Assembly: GCA_025594325.1 (NCBI GenBank)
Contig: JANHCV010000012.1
Location: 372,001 to 436,000 of the forward strand
DNA from: Blastocladiella emersonii ATCC 22665
Taxonomy: Eukaryota; Blastocladiomycota; Blastocladiomycetes; Blastocladiales; Blastocladiaceae
Direction: 5' to 3'
Length of the DNA stretch: 64,000 bases
Shown one piece after another: positions 10,026 through 20,663 of the stretch. The position numbers were made by a program, and so were the translations under genes. The notes under the pieces are model-generated. The model was not told the DNA's origin, ran no database searches, and was given only the letters and a program-made list of their open reading frames with translations. Position 1 is the first letter of the stretch, and every line of letters begins with the position of its first letter.

Positions 10026-12449
10026 ATGGCCCCTCGCGGAAAGGGCAACTTCAAGAACAAGGGCGGCGCCGCTGCGCCCGCGCCGGCCAAGAAGGCTGCC
10101 GCGCCCAAGGCCGCTGGTAAGGCCGGTAAGGCCGCCGCCGGCAAGAAGCCCGCCGGCAAGTCGGGCATGTCGCTCGACGCCTTCCTCGCGGCCGAGCCCG
10201 ACATGGACGACGAGGAGGACGCGGTCGCGTCGGATGTCGACATGGACGACATGAGCGACGGCGAGTACGGCGATCTGCCCGCGTACTCGGACGACGACGA
10301 GGACGAGGATGCCGATGACGAGTCGGACGCGAGCGATGCCGACGAGGAAGAGGAGGCGTCGGACGACGACGAGGAGGACGCCGAGGCCGAGGACGCGGAC
10401 GAGGCGTCCAAGCACAAGCGCGAGCTCGAGAAGCTCAAGGAGTCGCAGCCCGAGTTCTACCAGTTCCTGCTCGAGAACGACAGCGGGCTGCTGGACTTCG
10501 ACAACTCGGACCACGAGCTCGAGGACGACGCGGCCGACGCCGAGTCGGCGCAGTTCATCCAGGAGGCGGCGGCCAAGGCCAAGACGGTCATCACCAAGGA
10601 GCTGATTGGCGAGTGGGAGAAGGACCTCGACGCCAAGGTCACCACCAACAACATCAAGCGCATCGTCGTCGCGTTCCGGTCGGCCGTCCAGGGCGACAAG
10701 GACTCGGAGACGCTCGGGTTCTCGATCGGCAGCACCACGGTCCACCGCAAGATCATCATCCTCGCCTTCAAGCACGTCCCCGTGTACCTCACCGGTCTGC
10801 TCGGCACCTCGCCAACGTACGTTTTCTCGTGGTCCTCGTCTCTCGACGACCTTCGCACTGACACGCACACGTCCGCCCCAAACAGAGTCGCGTCGTCGCC
10901 CAAGTGGAAGAAGGTGTCGGCCATGGTCAAGGTGTTTGTGACCAACGCGCTCAAGCTGCTCAAGGACCTGACGGACGCGTCCATGGTCGAGTTCCTGCTG
11001 CAGGAGTTGCACTCCTGCGTGCGGTACCTGCTGGCGTTCCCGCGCGTGTCCAAGGACTACTTCCGCCTGCTGCTCTCCCTGTGGGGCACGTCGCAGCACG
11101 ACCACCTGCGCGTCAAGGCCTTCGCGAGCATCCGGTACCTGGCCGAGACGCACCCGAAAAAGTTCCTGGAGCCGGCGCTCAAGGGCACCTACATGATGTT
11201 CGTCAAGACGTGCCGACGGACCACGGTGCACACGCTGCCGACCATCAACCTGCTGACGCGGTGCGCGGCCGAGGCGTACGGGCTCGACGCGGACATGAGC
11301 TACCAGTTCGCCTTCATCTACATCCGGCAGCTGGCGATCCACCTGCGCAACGCCATGGCGGCCAAGACCAAGGAGTCGTACAAGCTCGTGTACCAGTGGC
11401 AGTACGTGCACTCGCTGCGGTTCTGGGCCAGCATCCTGATCACGTACGCGCCGCGCGGCGCCAAGCACCCGCTCGCGGCCCTCGTCTATCCGCTGGTCCA
11501 GGTCATGTCGGGCGTGATCCGGCTCGTGCCCACGCCGCACTACCACCCGCTGCACCTGCACCTGCTCGCCTCGCTCACGGACATTGCGCGCGTGTGCGGC
11601 GTGTACATCCCGCTGGCGCCCTACTACCAGGCGATCCTCGACGGCACCACCGCCGACGCCAAGGCCAAGAAGTCGACGCTCAAGCCCCTGTACCTGCCGA
11701 CGTACATCCGGTGCCCGAAGCAGTACGCCGGCACCCGCGTCTACGCGTCCAACGTCCGCAACGCCGTGTACATGGGCCAGCTGCGGTACCTCGCCGCGCT
11801 GTCGGCCAACATCGCGTTCCCGGAGCTCACGATCCCTGTCGTCGTCGGGCTCAAGGCCCAGCTCAAGGCCACCAAGGACCCCGCCTGGCACAAGACGGTG
11901 CAGGGCTTCCTCGACAAGATCGACGAGAACCGCAAGTTCATCGCGGCCAAGCGCCAGGCCGCGGACGTTGCGCCGTGCGACGCCAACGCCCTCGTCAACT
12001 TCATGAACGCCATCGAGCCCAGCGACACGCCCCTCGGCAAGTTCGCGGCCGGCGTCGAGAAGGTCGAGGCCAAGCGCATGGCCATGCTCCAGGCCTCGTT
12101 CACGGCCGACTACGACGCGTTCGGCGAGTCGCTCCACGACGATGCCGCCGGTAAGAAGAAGAAGGGCGGCAAGCAGCAGCAGGTGTCCGACTCGGAGGAG
12201 GATTCCGAGGACGACATGGAGGTCGACTCGGACGAGGACGTGTCGGAGGACGCGTCGGACGAGGAGGAGGCCAAGCCCGCGCCCAAGGCTGCTGCCGCGA
12301 GGAAACCCGCCGCCGCCAAGAAGGCCGCCGCGGCCGGCAGGAAGCAGGGCAAGAAGGCCGACCTCGCCGACGACGACGACTTCATGGCCGAGCTGCGCGG
12401 GCTCACGACCGTGTCCGACGACATGGACATGGACATGGACTCGGACTAA
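10026..12449 (+). CDS. NOC2: Nucleolar complex protein 2 (60S ribosome export factor)
   Basis: Ribosome-biogenesis factor that pairs with NOC1 and NOC3 to move pre-60S particles through the nucleolus and nucleoplasm. Lysine/alanine-rich and long acidic stretches (DDDEDEDADDESDAS) occupy the first 120 residues. The conserved Noc2 core follows (KWKKVSAMVKVFV, FPRVSKDYFRLLLSLWGT, RTTVHTLPTINLLTR, QWQYVHSLRFWASILITYAP), and the tail has alternating acidic and Lys/Ala-rich blocks. A 69-nt intron, 10817-10885 (GTACGT...AAACAG), splits codon Thr in SPT/VASSPKWKK. It is a multiple of three with no stop, so an unspliced reading stays open and shows 23 spurious residues. Spliced length is 784. Start ATG 10026 follows CCATC. 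Confidence 0.94.
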   Translation: MAPRGKGNFKNKGGAAAPAPAKKAAAPKAAGKAGKAAAGKKPAGKSGMSLDAFLAAEPDMDDEEDAVASDVDMDDMSDGEYGDLPAYSDDDEDEDADDESDASDADEEEEASDDDEEDAEAEDADEASKHKRELEKLKESQPEFYQFLLENDSGLLDFDNSDHELEDDAADAESAQFIQEAAAKAKTVITKELIGEWEKDLDAKVTTNNIKRIVVAFRSAVQGDKDSETLGFSIGSTTVHRKIIILAFKHVPVYLTGLLGTSPTYVFSWSSSLDDLRTDTHTSAPNRVASSPKWKKVSAMVKVFVTNALKLLKDLTDASMVEFLLQELHSCVRYLLAFPRVSKDYFRLLLSLWGTSQHDHLRVKAFASIRYLAETHPKKFLEPALKGTYMMFVKTCRRTTVHTLPTINLLTRCAAEAYGLDADMSYQFAFIYIRQLAIHLRNAMAAKTKESYKLVYQWQYVHSLRFWASILITYAPRGAKHPLAALVYPLVQVMSGVIRLVPTPHYHPLHLHLLASLTDIARVCGVYIPLAPYYQAILDGTTADAKAKKSTLKPLYLPTYIRCPKQYAGTRVYASNVRNAVYMGQLRYLAALSANIAFPELTIPVVVGLKAQLKATKDPAWHKTVQGFLDKIDENRKFIAAKRQAADVAPCDANALVNFMNAIEPSDTPLGKFAAGVEKVEAKRMAMLQASFTADYDAFGESLHDDAAGKKKKGGKQQQVSDSEEDSEDDMEVDSDEDVSEDASDEEEAKPAPKAAAARKPAAAKKAAAAGRKQGKKADLADDDDFMAELRGLTTVSDDMDMDMDSD

Positions 12450-12597
12450 GGCCGTGGTGCTGCGTGGTTGCGATGGTATTAGCGAATATATAGTCTCCCC
12501 GTTTTGTTCAAGTCGCCGGAGTGTGTCAGCGAGAACCGAGGTCGATCAACACGGCCACGAGCCGACCCCATCTCCTCTTCAACACGCTACAGCAGCC

Positions 12598-13677
12598 ATG
12601 TATCTCTCCCACCTGCGCACAACTACGCGCAACCTATCCACCTCGGCCCTCCCCTTCGCAGCGTGCGCACACCTCGCGTCGCGCCGCGTGCTGGCGGTCC
12701 GCGGCGCCGCGGCGACCGACTTCCTGCAGGGCCTGGTGACGCAGCACATGCCGCGGGTCGCGTCCTCGGCGCCGCTCGCCCCGCACTACGCCGCGTTCCT
12801 GACGCCGCAGGGCCGCGTGTTGTACGACGCGTTCGTGTACCGGTCCGGCGAGGAGGACGGGTTCTTGCTGGATGTGCACGCCGACCACGCGGTGCCGCTG
12901 CACGCGCACCTGCGCCGGTACCGGCTGCGCACCAAGGTCGAGGTCGCGGACGTTTCGGCGGGGTACGGCGTGTGGGCTGCGTGGGGCGTCGCCGATGTGG
13001 GTAGTGCGGATCCGCGGTGGACCGGGCTCGGCGCGCGCGCGCTCGTCCCTGCGGGCGAGGCGGTGCCCGAGTGGAACGCGGAAAAAGTCAGCGAGCAGGA
13101 GTACACGCTGCGCCGGCTCGTGCTGGGCGTCCCCGAGGGCACCGATTTTGCGCCGGGCACGGCGTTGCCGCTCGAGAGCAACTTCGAGTACTTGAACGCG
13201 AGTGCGTCGCCGCTTCACCCTCTCGCTCTCGCCGTCGTGATAACTGACGCGACCGCCTGTAGTCGACTTCCGCAAGGGCTGCTACGTCGGCCAAGAGCTG
13301 ACGATCCGGACGCACCACACGGGCGTGGTGCGCAAGCGGATCGTGCCCGTGGTCGTCGAGCGCGCCGACTCTTCCCCGTCTTCCTCGCCCAAGTCGCCGG
13401 CCGAGGCGCTGGACCGGACCGCCGACATGGCGCTGCCGAGCCAGGGTGCGGATATTGGTGGTGAAGGCGGGCGCGCGGTCGGCAAGTGGGCGGCGGGCGC
13501 GTGCAATGTCGGGCTCGCGCTGATGCGGCTCGAGGCAGTCGATGGCGTGCGGCGGTTCGAGGTCAAGGGGGCGCCGGGGGTCGTGGTGCGGCCGGTGATT
13601 CCTGGTACGTTTCTCTGGGTGCAAACTGATGAGAGGAGAGCTAACGCGGAAGAGTAGAGTGGTGGCCCAAGCAGTAG
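12598..13677 (+). CDS. IBA57: IBA57, mitochondrial iron-sulfur cluster assembly factor
   Basis: GcvT-like folate-binding protein that works with ISCA1/ISCA2 to assemble [4Fe-4S] clusters in mitochondria. A basic presequence ([16 protein letters not shown]) precedes [20 protein letters not shown], the usual fold entry. The signature KGCYVGQEL occurs as [18 protein letters not shown], directly after intron 13202-13262. A second intron, 13605-13657, precedes a six-codon terminal exon giving PVIPEWWPKQ. Total length is 321 residues, normal for the family. It lies 148 bp downstream of NOC2 on the same strand and 58 bp from the convergent proteasome gene. The signature cysteine is intact. Confidence 0.93.
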
Positions 13678-13735
13678 CAGCAGTATAAGAAGCAGAACAA
13701 CAAACGAACGAATATACTGACAACGACAAACTCAC

Positions 13736-14550
13736 TTAATCCTTCTTGAGGTCGTACGACTCCTTGCGCACGCCGTCCTTGGTGATGATAAAGATCTCGA
13801 CGCAGTCGCCCGTGTAAATGTCGCGCTCGGTGGCCGAGGTGAAGGCGTCCTTGACGAGCTGGAGGGCCTTGGCGAGGGGCAGGAACGGCGGGTTCTTTTC
13901 CAGCGGCATGTTCTTGAACCCGACCTGGTTGTCGAGGAACGGCTGGATCAGGGACACGCCCGACCCGGCGGCCTGCCACCGGTACTTTTCGAACGACCCG
14001 ACCGGGTCGTAGTTGAAGATGCACCCGCGGCCCTCCTCGTCGAGCCCCGCCAGGATGTTGTGCACGTAGTACGGGAAGAAGCGCTTGCCGTACAGCGTGA
14101 TGGACAGCAGCTGCGCGAGCGCCGGCGTCGACATGGGCTTGTCGTGGTCGAACTCGTACTGCACGATGCGCTGCTTCAGGTACGTCGTCAGCGCCGTCGC
14201 GTCCGCGTAGAAGCCGCAGCACGAGACGACCGTCGACTCGTTGCTGGACGTGTGAGCGGGGGTGTTAGTGCGTGTCGGTGTGTGGTGCAGCGAGGGAGCG
14301 TACAGCTGAAAGGCCTTGGGCGCGTTGCGCGAGTTGATGTTGTAGCCCTCGGACTGGCGCGTGTCGGCGGCGATGATGGCGTAGTCCTCGCCGGCGATGG
14401 CGACGGCCGTGCTACACCGGGAGTGTCAGGCTCCCGTCGCGCGGCAAGCGGCGAGCGAGCGCAGGCATACCCGCCGTTGTCGGCGTAGGGGTCGACGCGG
14501 CGCTGCATGGCGGCGGCGTGGTGGGTGGCGGCCGGGGCGTCGGCGAGCAT
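13736..14550 (-). CDS. PSMB1: 20S proteasome subunit beta-6 (PSMB1/Pre7)
   Basis: Non-catalytic beta-ring subunit of the 20S core particle, 231 residues, in three exons (14550-14471, 14411-14304, 14243-13736; introns 59 and 60 nt). The chain reads PYADNGGTAVAIAGEDYAII, then DTRQSEGYNINSRNAPKAFQ, RFFPYYVHNILAGLDEEG, and a C-terminal SATERDIYTGDCVEIFIITKDGV. This order and wording identify beta-6 rather than the catalytic beta-1, -2 or -5. The short N-terminal leader (about 25 residues) is as expected. Start MLADAPAATHH at 14550 is the first in-frame ATG. It shares a 204-bp divergent promoter region with the WW-protein gene. Confidence 0.96.
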
Positions 14551-14754
14551 GGTGTTGATTCGTAGATGCGTAGCAGGTTCCTGGGAACGAGCGGAGAAGA
14601 AAGTGAACGACGCGCCGGGCGGCGATGACGGCGGAGCGACGCGCGGCAGTGACACGTTTGGCACGCCGCCGTCACGCCCCTCGTTTTCCCCGGTCGGCCC
14701 TCCCTCCTCTACCGTTCCCCCTAAATCACCGCTACGACGCAACGACTGCATGCA

Positions 14755-15546
14755 ATGAGCTCCGCGCGACCCATAGATCAGCCCACCCCCGCAAAGCCCG
14801 ACGACGGGTGGACGACGTGCGTCGACGAGGCGTCGGGCGACTCGTACTACTGGAACACGGTGACGGGCGAGACGACGTGGGACAACCCGTACTCGTCTTC
14901 CGCTGCCGCCAAGCCCGAGGCACCGCGCCTGCCCGGGTCCGCGCCCACGGCCACCGACATTGACCTCGACGCGATCCACCCGGACCGCCGCGCCTTCTTC
15001 ACGGGCGGCGCACCGCCCCAGTCGACGAGCGACTTTGGGGGTGGCGGGAGCGGCTTCTCCAAGGCCAACGAGGCGGCCGCGCACCTCGACCACCTGCTGC
15101 ACACGATCGACGCCGTCAACAACGGGACCGCGCGCGCGAGCCCCGCCGAGCTGCTCGCCATGGCGGGCGCGAGCGGTCCGCGGCCCACGCTGCGCGCCGT
15201 GCGCGGGGTGCTGGCGTCGCGCACCGCTGGCGGCGACGTTCCCGCGGCCGCGGTCGCACCACCAGGAGTCGGCGACGGCGTCGCGCCGCTCGACCCGGAG
15301 ATTGCGGCCATCATCGCGTCGGCGCCCATCACGTCGACCTCGTCGCGCACGGGCGGCGGGATCATGAGCCACTACTTTGACGAGGACGCGTACCAGGACG
15401 AGGTCAACCGGCGGAAAGCCGCCGAGCGCGAGGCGGGCCCCGGCCAGGAGCGCCGCAAGGTGTCCAAGACCCAGCTCGCCAACTACCGCGCGAAAAAGGA
15501 GGAGCACAAGAAGCGCAAGTTCATGTCCAAGTTCGCCAACATCTGA
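14755..15546 (+). CDS. WW-domain protein, probably splicing-associated
   Basis: 263 residues without introns. A canonical WW domain lies near residues 17-46 (DDGWTTCVDEASGDSYYWN ... TTWDNPY) with both tryptophans and the central aromatic pair, so it should bind proline-rich ligands. The C-terminal 60 residues are strongly basic and helical (SKTQLANYRAKKEEHKKRKF). They follow MSHYFDEDAY, resembling the tail of fungal WW proteins whose short acidic DVDA-type motif precedes a Lys/Arg helix. Such proteins are usually nuclear and linked to pre-mRNA splicing, but that role is inferred. The middle is Ala/Gly-rich and disordered. Confidence 0.78.
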   Translation: MSSARPIDQPTPAKPDDGWTTCVDEASGDSYYWNTVTGETTWDNPYSSSAAAKPEAPRLPGSAPTATDIDLDAIHPDRRAFFTGGAPPQSTSDFGGGGSGFSKANEAAAHLDHLLHTIDAVNNGTARASPAELLAMAGASGPRPTLRAVRGVLASRTAGGDVPAAAVAPPGVGDGVAPLDPEIAAIIASAPITSTSSRTGGGIMSHYFDEDAYQDEVNRRKAAEREAGPGQERRKVSKTQLANYRAKKEEHKKRKFMSKFANI

Positions 15547-15959
15547 TGCTGTCCGATTGAATGAATCCCATTTGCGGAATGAGCCTCGTCACGTTGCGCT
15601 GCGACCGCGACAGAGAGATCTGCGAGAGGGTGTATTACCAGCCCGACGAGGCTGGGAGTAAATGCGGCACACCCGCCGCGCCACCCTTTCCGCGCTGCGC
15701 CGCCACCCTCGCTCTCCTCTCCCGCATCACGGCGACCATCATTTATCACGGCCATCGTTAGACGACGCGGGGGAGAAGAAGCGAAACGAACGGAGAGCGT
15801 CACGCCGCGATCACACCGGCCCGCGCTTTAGCGTTTCCGGCCCGTCCCTGCATCCCGCCCTCTCTCTCCCCACCACCAACGCCGCACTACTTGCTACGCA
15901 AACAACAACAACTGCACTACCCGCACTGCACTCGGGCCGCCCGCGCCACCGACCGCACC
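15547..15959. other. Intergenic region upstream of arrestin-like gene
   Basis: A 413-bp region between the WW-protein stop and the arrestin-like start (both plus strand). The last 100 bp are C/A-rich (CTCTCTCCCCACCACC...AACAACAACA), like a fungal core promoter and leader. I see nothing else in it. Confidence 0.45.
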
Positions 15960-18194
15960 ATGTCGAACATCGGGCACTTCCTCATCCTGCCGAACCCGGC
16001 GCACAAGCCCAACTACTACGCCGGGTTCCCGGGCATCTCGCCGTCCTTCCCGCCCTCGATCGTGTGCATCGTGTACCTGCAGCTGCTCGCCGACGTGCCC
16101 GCCACCGCCGTCACCCTGACCCTCAAGACCAAGCTCAAGGCCTCGGCCGCGTGCGCGCCGTCCGCCGCCGCCACGGCCGCCGCCGAGTCGGCCGTCCGCG
16201 AGTCCCTGTCGGTGCCCGGCACGCCCGACCTCGACCACGGGTCTGCGTCACCATCATCGGGCCCCGCGGCAAAACCCGTGCGGTTCCCGCTCAAGAGGCG
16301 CATCCACCACACCCAGTACACGCTGTGGGAGCACGGCAACCTGGTCGACGAGGCGTACCAGGACGCGCACCAGTTCACGGTCCGCTACGTGTCGCCGTCG
16401 AGCGTGTACACGGTGCGGCAAGACGTGGACGCGGTGCTGCGCGCGCAGCTCGAGCAACGCGCGGCCGCCGGCGTCACGTCGCCGACCTTCGAGACGCACG
16501 AGTTCCTCGAGAAACCATCGCTGTTCCCGCACAAGCAGTACCCGGACCCGACCCGCACCCTCGCGCGCGGCGTGCACCTGTTTTACGTCGAGCTGCCCGT
16601 CCCCGACACGGTCCCCGGGACCCTCGCGCTGCCGATGTTGGGGGTGAGCCACACGCTGACGTGCAAGCTGTACACGGCCACCCCGAAGTTCCCGCTCAAC
16701 CTCGTCCGCCGCCGGTGGGTGTCGCGCACCGACGCGCCGATCCGGCTCCCGCGGTACAACGTGCTCGACGCGTACCTCGCCGACAGCCCCGTCCGCGTGC
16801 GCAACGCCCCCGAGAGCGCTGTCGGGTTCGAGGTCGCGGTGCCCTCGCAGGCTGTGGTCGCCGGCACCATCTTGCCCGTCACCGTGCGCCTCGTCCCGGA
16901 CCCGCGCTTCTTCACCCAGCCCCCGGCCTCGGGTGTGGACGTGATTGGCGGCATCCCTGTCCCGACCACTGCCCGCACCCAGCCGCCCGCGCCGCGCGTC
17001 GAGCTCGCCCTGCACCAGACGGTCATCCTGCGCGCGTGGCGCGCCGGCAGCCGCCGCCCCGCGGGCGACCGCCGCATCACGACCGTCCTCGGCCAGACCG
17101 AGGACGTGTCCAAGCTCAGCGGCGACCTGTGGTGCAAGACGATTGGCATCCTCATCCCGCGCACGTCCACGTTCATGTACACGCCCGGCCGACCGCCGAG
17201 TTCACGGTCGCTCGTGCCCAGCTGCCATTTCCGGATCGATCTCTCGGACCCGCGGACCCGCGGCAGCGGGACGGGGGAAGGGAAGAAGCCCCGTAAACTG
17301 CGCCGCCGCCGCGGGGATGAGGCCACCATCACGTCGCCCACGGCATCGTCGCTCGCGAGCTGTGACGAGTTTGGCGGCGGGGGTGCGGAGAGCGAGTTCA
17401 GCGACTGGTACGGCGACGGCGAGTCGGGCGACGACGACGAGGACGTGGACCTCGCGAGCGAGTGGGACCCCGAAACCCGCCCGCGCCCGTCGATCGAGTC
17501 GCGCGTCCACTCGATCCTCGCGCGCGAGCCGCCCGCGCGCGCCGCGACCCCCGCCTCGTCCCAGACCGCGGGGTCCGGCATGTTCACGCACCTCCGCCGC
17601 GCCATGTCGTCGCTCAGCCTCGCCGCTGCGCCGTCTGCGCCCACGCCGGGTGGCGCGACGCGCGTCCTCGAACCCCGGTCCTCGTTCGCGTCGCTCCGCG
17701 GCGGATCCGCGTCCGCCGGGTCGTCCCCGCGCACGCCGACCCCGCGGCCCATCTACACGCGCACCGACTCGGTCGGGACCGGCAGCACGGGTGGCGGGCT
17801 CGCGATGTCGTCGTCGTCGTCGTCGGGCGCGAGTCTCCGCAGCCCGCCGCCCAGCGCGGCGGCGTCGCCCATCGCCATTGCGCGACCCGCGAGCCCGTGG
17901 TCGTCGTCCATCCGCTCCCCCGTGCCCGCGGCGGCGCCCGTCGAGGTCAACACGCTCCTCCCGCCGTCGTACCGCGAGCTCGACATGCCGATGCCCATGA
18001 CGTGCGCCGCCGAGACGGACGCCGACTTGTTGCCCATGGGGACCGAGGTGCTCGAGGTCCGCGTGCGCCACGAGCTCGTCGTCTTCGGGACCGTCGGCGG
18101 TGGGGCCGAGAAGGTGGATGTCCGGATCCCGATCTTGGTGAATGAGGGCGACGATACCACGCGGGCCGAGATTTTGCGGTACGTGTGCGCGTAA
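15960..18194 (+). CDS. Arrestin-domain protein (alpha-arrestin-like)
   Basis: 744 residues, intronless. The first 460 residues behave like an arrestin beta-sandwich: FPPSIVCIVYLQLLADVPATAV..TLTLKTKLKA, then LFYVELPVPDTVPG..ALPMLGVSHTLTCKLYTA and VAGTILPVTVRLVPD. These correspond to the arrestin N and C lobes; alpha-arrestins recruit HECT ubiquitin ligases to membrane cargoes. The rest is a long Ser/Pro/Ala-rich disordered tail with an acidic patch (GDGESGDDDEDVDLASEWD). I see no clear PPxY motif apart from LLPPSYRELD near the C-terminus, which contains PPSY and could recruit a WW-domain ligase. Start ATG 15960 follows GCACC and gives MSNIGHF; upstream in-frame codons lack family similarity. 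Confidence 0.72.
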   Translation: MSNIGHFLILPNPAHKPNYYAGFPGISPSFPPSIVCIVYLQLLADVPATAVTLTLKTKLKASAACAPSAAATAAAESAVRESLSVPGTPDLDHGSASPSSGPAAKPVRFPLKRRIHHTQYTLWEHGNLVDEAYQDAHQFTVRYVSPSSVYTVRQDVDAVLRAQLEQRAAAGVTSPTFETHEFLEKPSLFPHKQYPDPTRTLARGVHLFYVELPVPDTVPGTLALPMLGVSHTLTCKLYTATPKFPLNLVRRRWVSRTDAPIRLPRYNVLDAYLADSPVRVRNAPESAVGFEVAVPSQAVVAGTILPVTVRLVPDPRFFTQPPASGVDVIGGIPVPTTARTQPPAPRVELALHQTVILRAWRAGSRRPAGDRRITTVLGQTEDVSKLSGDLWCKTIGILIPRTSTFMYTPGRPPSSRSLVPSCHFRIDLSDPRTRGSGTGEGKKPRKLRRRRGDEATITSPTASSLASCDEFGGGGAESEFSDWYGDGESGDDDEDVDLASEWDPETRPRPSIESRVHSILAREPPARAATPASSQTAGSGMFTHLRRAMSSLSLAAAPSAPTPGGATRVLEPRSSFASLRGGSASAGSSPRTPTPRPIYTRTDSVGTGSTGGGLAMSSSSSSGASLRSPPPSAAASPIAIARPASPWSSSIRSPVPAAAPVEVNTLLPPSYRELDMPMPMTCAAETDADLLPMGTEVLEVRVRHELVVFGTVGGGAEKVDVRIPILVNEGDDTTRAEILRYVCA

Positions 18195-18940
18195 CGAAGA
18201 GGAGGTGATAGAGAAACTGGTAATACATTGCTTTGAGACTCAACGATGGGGTGGTAAAGGGTGTGAGGGTCCCGCGGCGCGTTGCGGCTCCCTTGCGCGA
18301 GTTGGACCCTAGATGAGCGGGTACCGAGAATGATGGATTCACTCATGGAAACATGCAACCAACGCACGCGCGAGCGCGTAGAACGGAGAGTGCGACGCGC
18401 GTCGTGCTACAAGGAGCCGCTGGCGGGCCGGTGCATCGAGCTGTAGCTGCCCGCGCTGTCTCACACGGCAAGGGTAAGGCCATGCACGGCCGACGCGACA
18501 CTGGTTCGCTGCTGCGCATCGTTCGGCCACGGACCTTGACGTAAGGCTTCGAGCCTGTGTCGTTCGCAAGGTGCACGGCGCGGCCAGATCAGCGCAGCGT
18601 TGTTGCTGAGAGCCTCGCAGCCTAGCGCTGGCGCGTGCGTTTGAAGATATGGTTTGTAGGGCTGTGCATCCATCGGATCGTCCAAACCGGCTATCGTGTG
18701 CAGAGATGGTGCAGCCCATCGCCAATCAACGGTCAACAATTTGGCGACTCGGTCGGGTCCCGCGAGGCGCCGCGGCGAGGGGTGGTTCGGGCGCAGGCGC
18801 GCACCAACTATGTCTACCAACAAACGGGGCGCTTGCCACGTCTCACGACGGTTCGTTACAACCTACTTCATTCTCACGCGTTCGCGCTGGCGAGCACTTG
18901 GACGGCACGCGCGGCGGCGACCCGTCGTCGCCCTCGAGTG

Positions 18941-19220
18941 ACCGGCTGATCATCAGCTCACACCGCTCGCCGTGTAGCCCTGCACCCGCGCCTCGACTCG
19001 CAGCTCATCGCACAATTCTGGGACATGCCGCCGGCGCTCGCACCACTCTGGACGCGGTCCGTGGTCCCGCGACCCGTTGCTCCCGAGCGACCGACCGATC
19101 ATTAGCTCACACCGCCCGCTTGCCGTGTAGTTCCACAGCCAATCTTTGACGGAACTCAACCCGCACGTCCCGATCATGGCGCCGTCTCCCGCATTACTCT
19201 GGACCCGGTCCGTGGTCCCG
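18941..19220. repeat. Diverged tandem duplication, period about 150 bp
   Basis: Two units share the opening block (ACCG[GA]..GATCAT[CT]AGCTCACACCG, at 18941 and 19092) and the block ACTCTGGAC[GC]CGGTCCGTGG (19045 and 19196). These are 149-151 bp apart, with looser similarity between. The second block is also the outer end of the adjacent MITE-like element, so the first unit carries a lone half terminus. Seen directly in the sequence; origin not known. Confidence 0.6.
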
Positions 19221-19401
19221 CGCACGCACCGGCTCGCGCGTCTCTCCGCGACGCGGCAGCAGGGACAGGGGATCGCGTTCCCTACCGGTCTTGCGGCTCG
19301 ATCGAGACGCCGTGCGAGAGTCGCGTCTCTCGTGCGTTCGCTGCTGCGTCGTGGGCGGGCTGCGGGAGAGCCAAGAGGTGCGTGCGCGGGGCCGCCGATC
19401 G
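19205..19401. mobile_element. MITE-like TIR element, copy 1 (short)
   Basis: About 197 bp bounded by imperfect terminal inverted repeats. The left end GGTCCGTGGTCCCGCGCACG matches the reverse complement of the right end (GGTGCGTGCGCGGGGCCGCC). The interior shares the blocks GGGGATCGCGTTCCCT and GCGAGAGTCGCGTCTCTCG with copies 2 and 3. It has no coding capacity, so it would need a transposase from elsewhere. Target-site duplications are not evident. Confidence 0.62.
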
Positions 19402-20350
19402 CAGCCTTGGAGGTACGCGAGTCGAAGATGATGGTGAATAGATAGATGATGGTGAATAGATTGTCTTCATTGCGGTCGTGCTGACTGGGCCTCGCCTCGA
19501 GGCGTGTTTAGGGCGAGGTGAGATGGAAAACGCGTAGCTCACATCGGCGTGACTCGAGAGATCAGCTCGGCGCGGCTGCGCGCGGCGCTCGCTCACTCAA
19601 CGGCACCTCCCCCGAACCATACACACTAGATAAACGAATGAAACTTGATGCATTGCGATGCGTAGCGCTCCCGGAGCGACCTTATCTCTTGTGCCGGCCG
19701 TGTTGCACGAATACTTGCACCCGTGAGTCAAACCGACCGCCGACAGCGGCGCACGCGCGGCGACCGAAGACCAAGTCAATATGGTCTGTTCAAGCTTGGA
19801 AGTCCAGCACTACACACGCGTTTGGGCCGGTTCGCTTCCTCAAGCAGAGATGTTGCGGGTCGCTTGATCCCTCGCAGCACCTGTGTCAGCGGATGTGTCC
19901 CTGTATGTCGCCTTGAACCGAATCCAGACGCGGCAATCGAGATTAGACGGTTCTCGCTCATCGCTGCGCAAGCACGTTTTGTACGGCCTCTGCGAAAGGT
20001 CTTAGCAGCAGACGCGATTTGGTTTGTCTGTCCAGGACCAATCTTGGCGCCTCGTGCATCTCTGATCCACACACATTTGCTGGAATGCTATTCACGCTCC
20101 TGCCGGGTCAAACCTGCGCGTCCTGCTTTGGGCTTCCGATGTGTTCGTTCGACTCAACTTGCATGGACGGCTTCAGCGGAGGTCGTTGTTGACATGCCAT
20201 CGCGCAGCCTTTCATCTCTTCGCTCGTCTACGCGCCGCAGATCGGTCACGGACACGTTCTGCGCGTTCAATTTGCTTCGGCCATCGGCTCGACAATCAGC
20301 CGACATCTTCACTCAATCGCATTTCCACACACATCTCAAGTATCGCAAAT

Positions 20351-20612
20351 CAGGTCCATGGTCCCGCGCACGCGCTGGCCGCTTCGCATCGCTCGGGAGC
20401 CAGCTCGGCGACTTGTCGTCGTCCTCGCTGCGCGGTGCAGCCGGGGTCGGGGATCGCGTTTCCCTCCACCCCAAGTCCCGACCAGGACGGCGCGAGAGTC
20501 GCGTTTCTCGCAGCTGCTGCGCTACACAGCGGGCATGGCCGTACCTCCGTTGCTGAGCTTCTTTCCCAGCATGCAATGGCCCACGAGCGCGTGCGCGGGG
20601 CCGTGGATCTGA
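20351..20612. mobile_element. MITE-like TIR element, copy 2
   Basis: About 262 bp. The left terminus CAGGTCCATGGTCCCGCGCA continues CGCGCTGGCC. The right terminus (20578-20612), when reverse-complemented, reads CAGATCCACGGCCCCGCGCA then CGCGCTCGTGGGCC. The paired ends are about 28 bp with a few mismatches. The interior has GGGGATCGCGTTTCCCT and GCGAGAGTCGCGTTTCTCG, the same blocks as copies 1 and 3. Noncoding. Ends were judged by eye and may be off by a few bases. Confidence 0.68.
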
Positions 20613-20663
20613 CCCTGCAGCTCTTGGGGCGGATGTGTGGCATGTGTACTCTCCCTCTCCCGC

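Noticed and set aside
9996-12137. 713-codon minus-strand open frame antisense to NOC2, and similar long antisense frames opposite other genes
   Set aside because: Composition is Arg/Val/Leu/Gly-rich nonsense produced by GC-biased third positions on the other strand; no domain matches.
14755-15546. WBP4/FBP21 assignment for the WW protein
   Set aside because: It lacks the N-terminal matrin-type zinc finger and has one WW domain, so only a general WW-protein call is supported.
18461-18823. Possible minus-strand gene of 120 codons in the gene-poor region
   Set aside because: No domain, no regular hydrophobic pattern, mixed codons and no splice partners; indistinguishable from chance.
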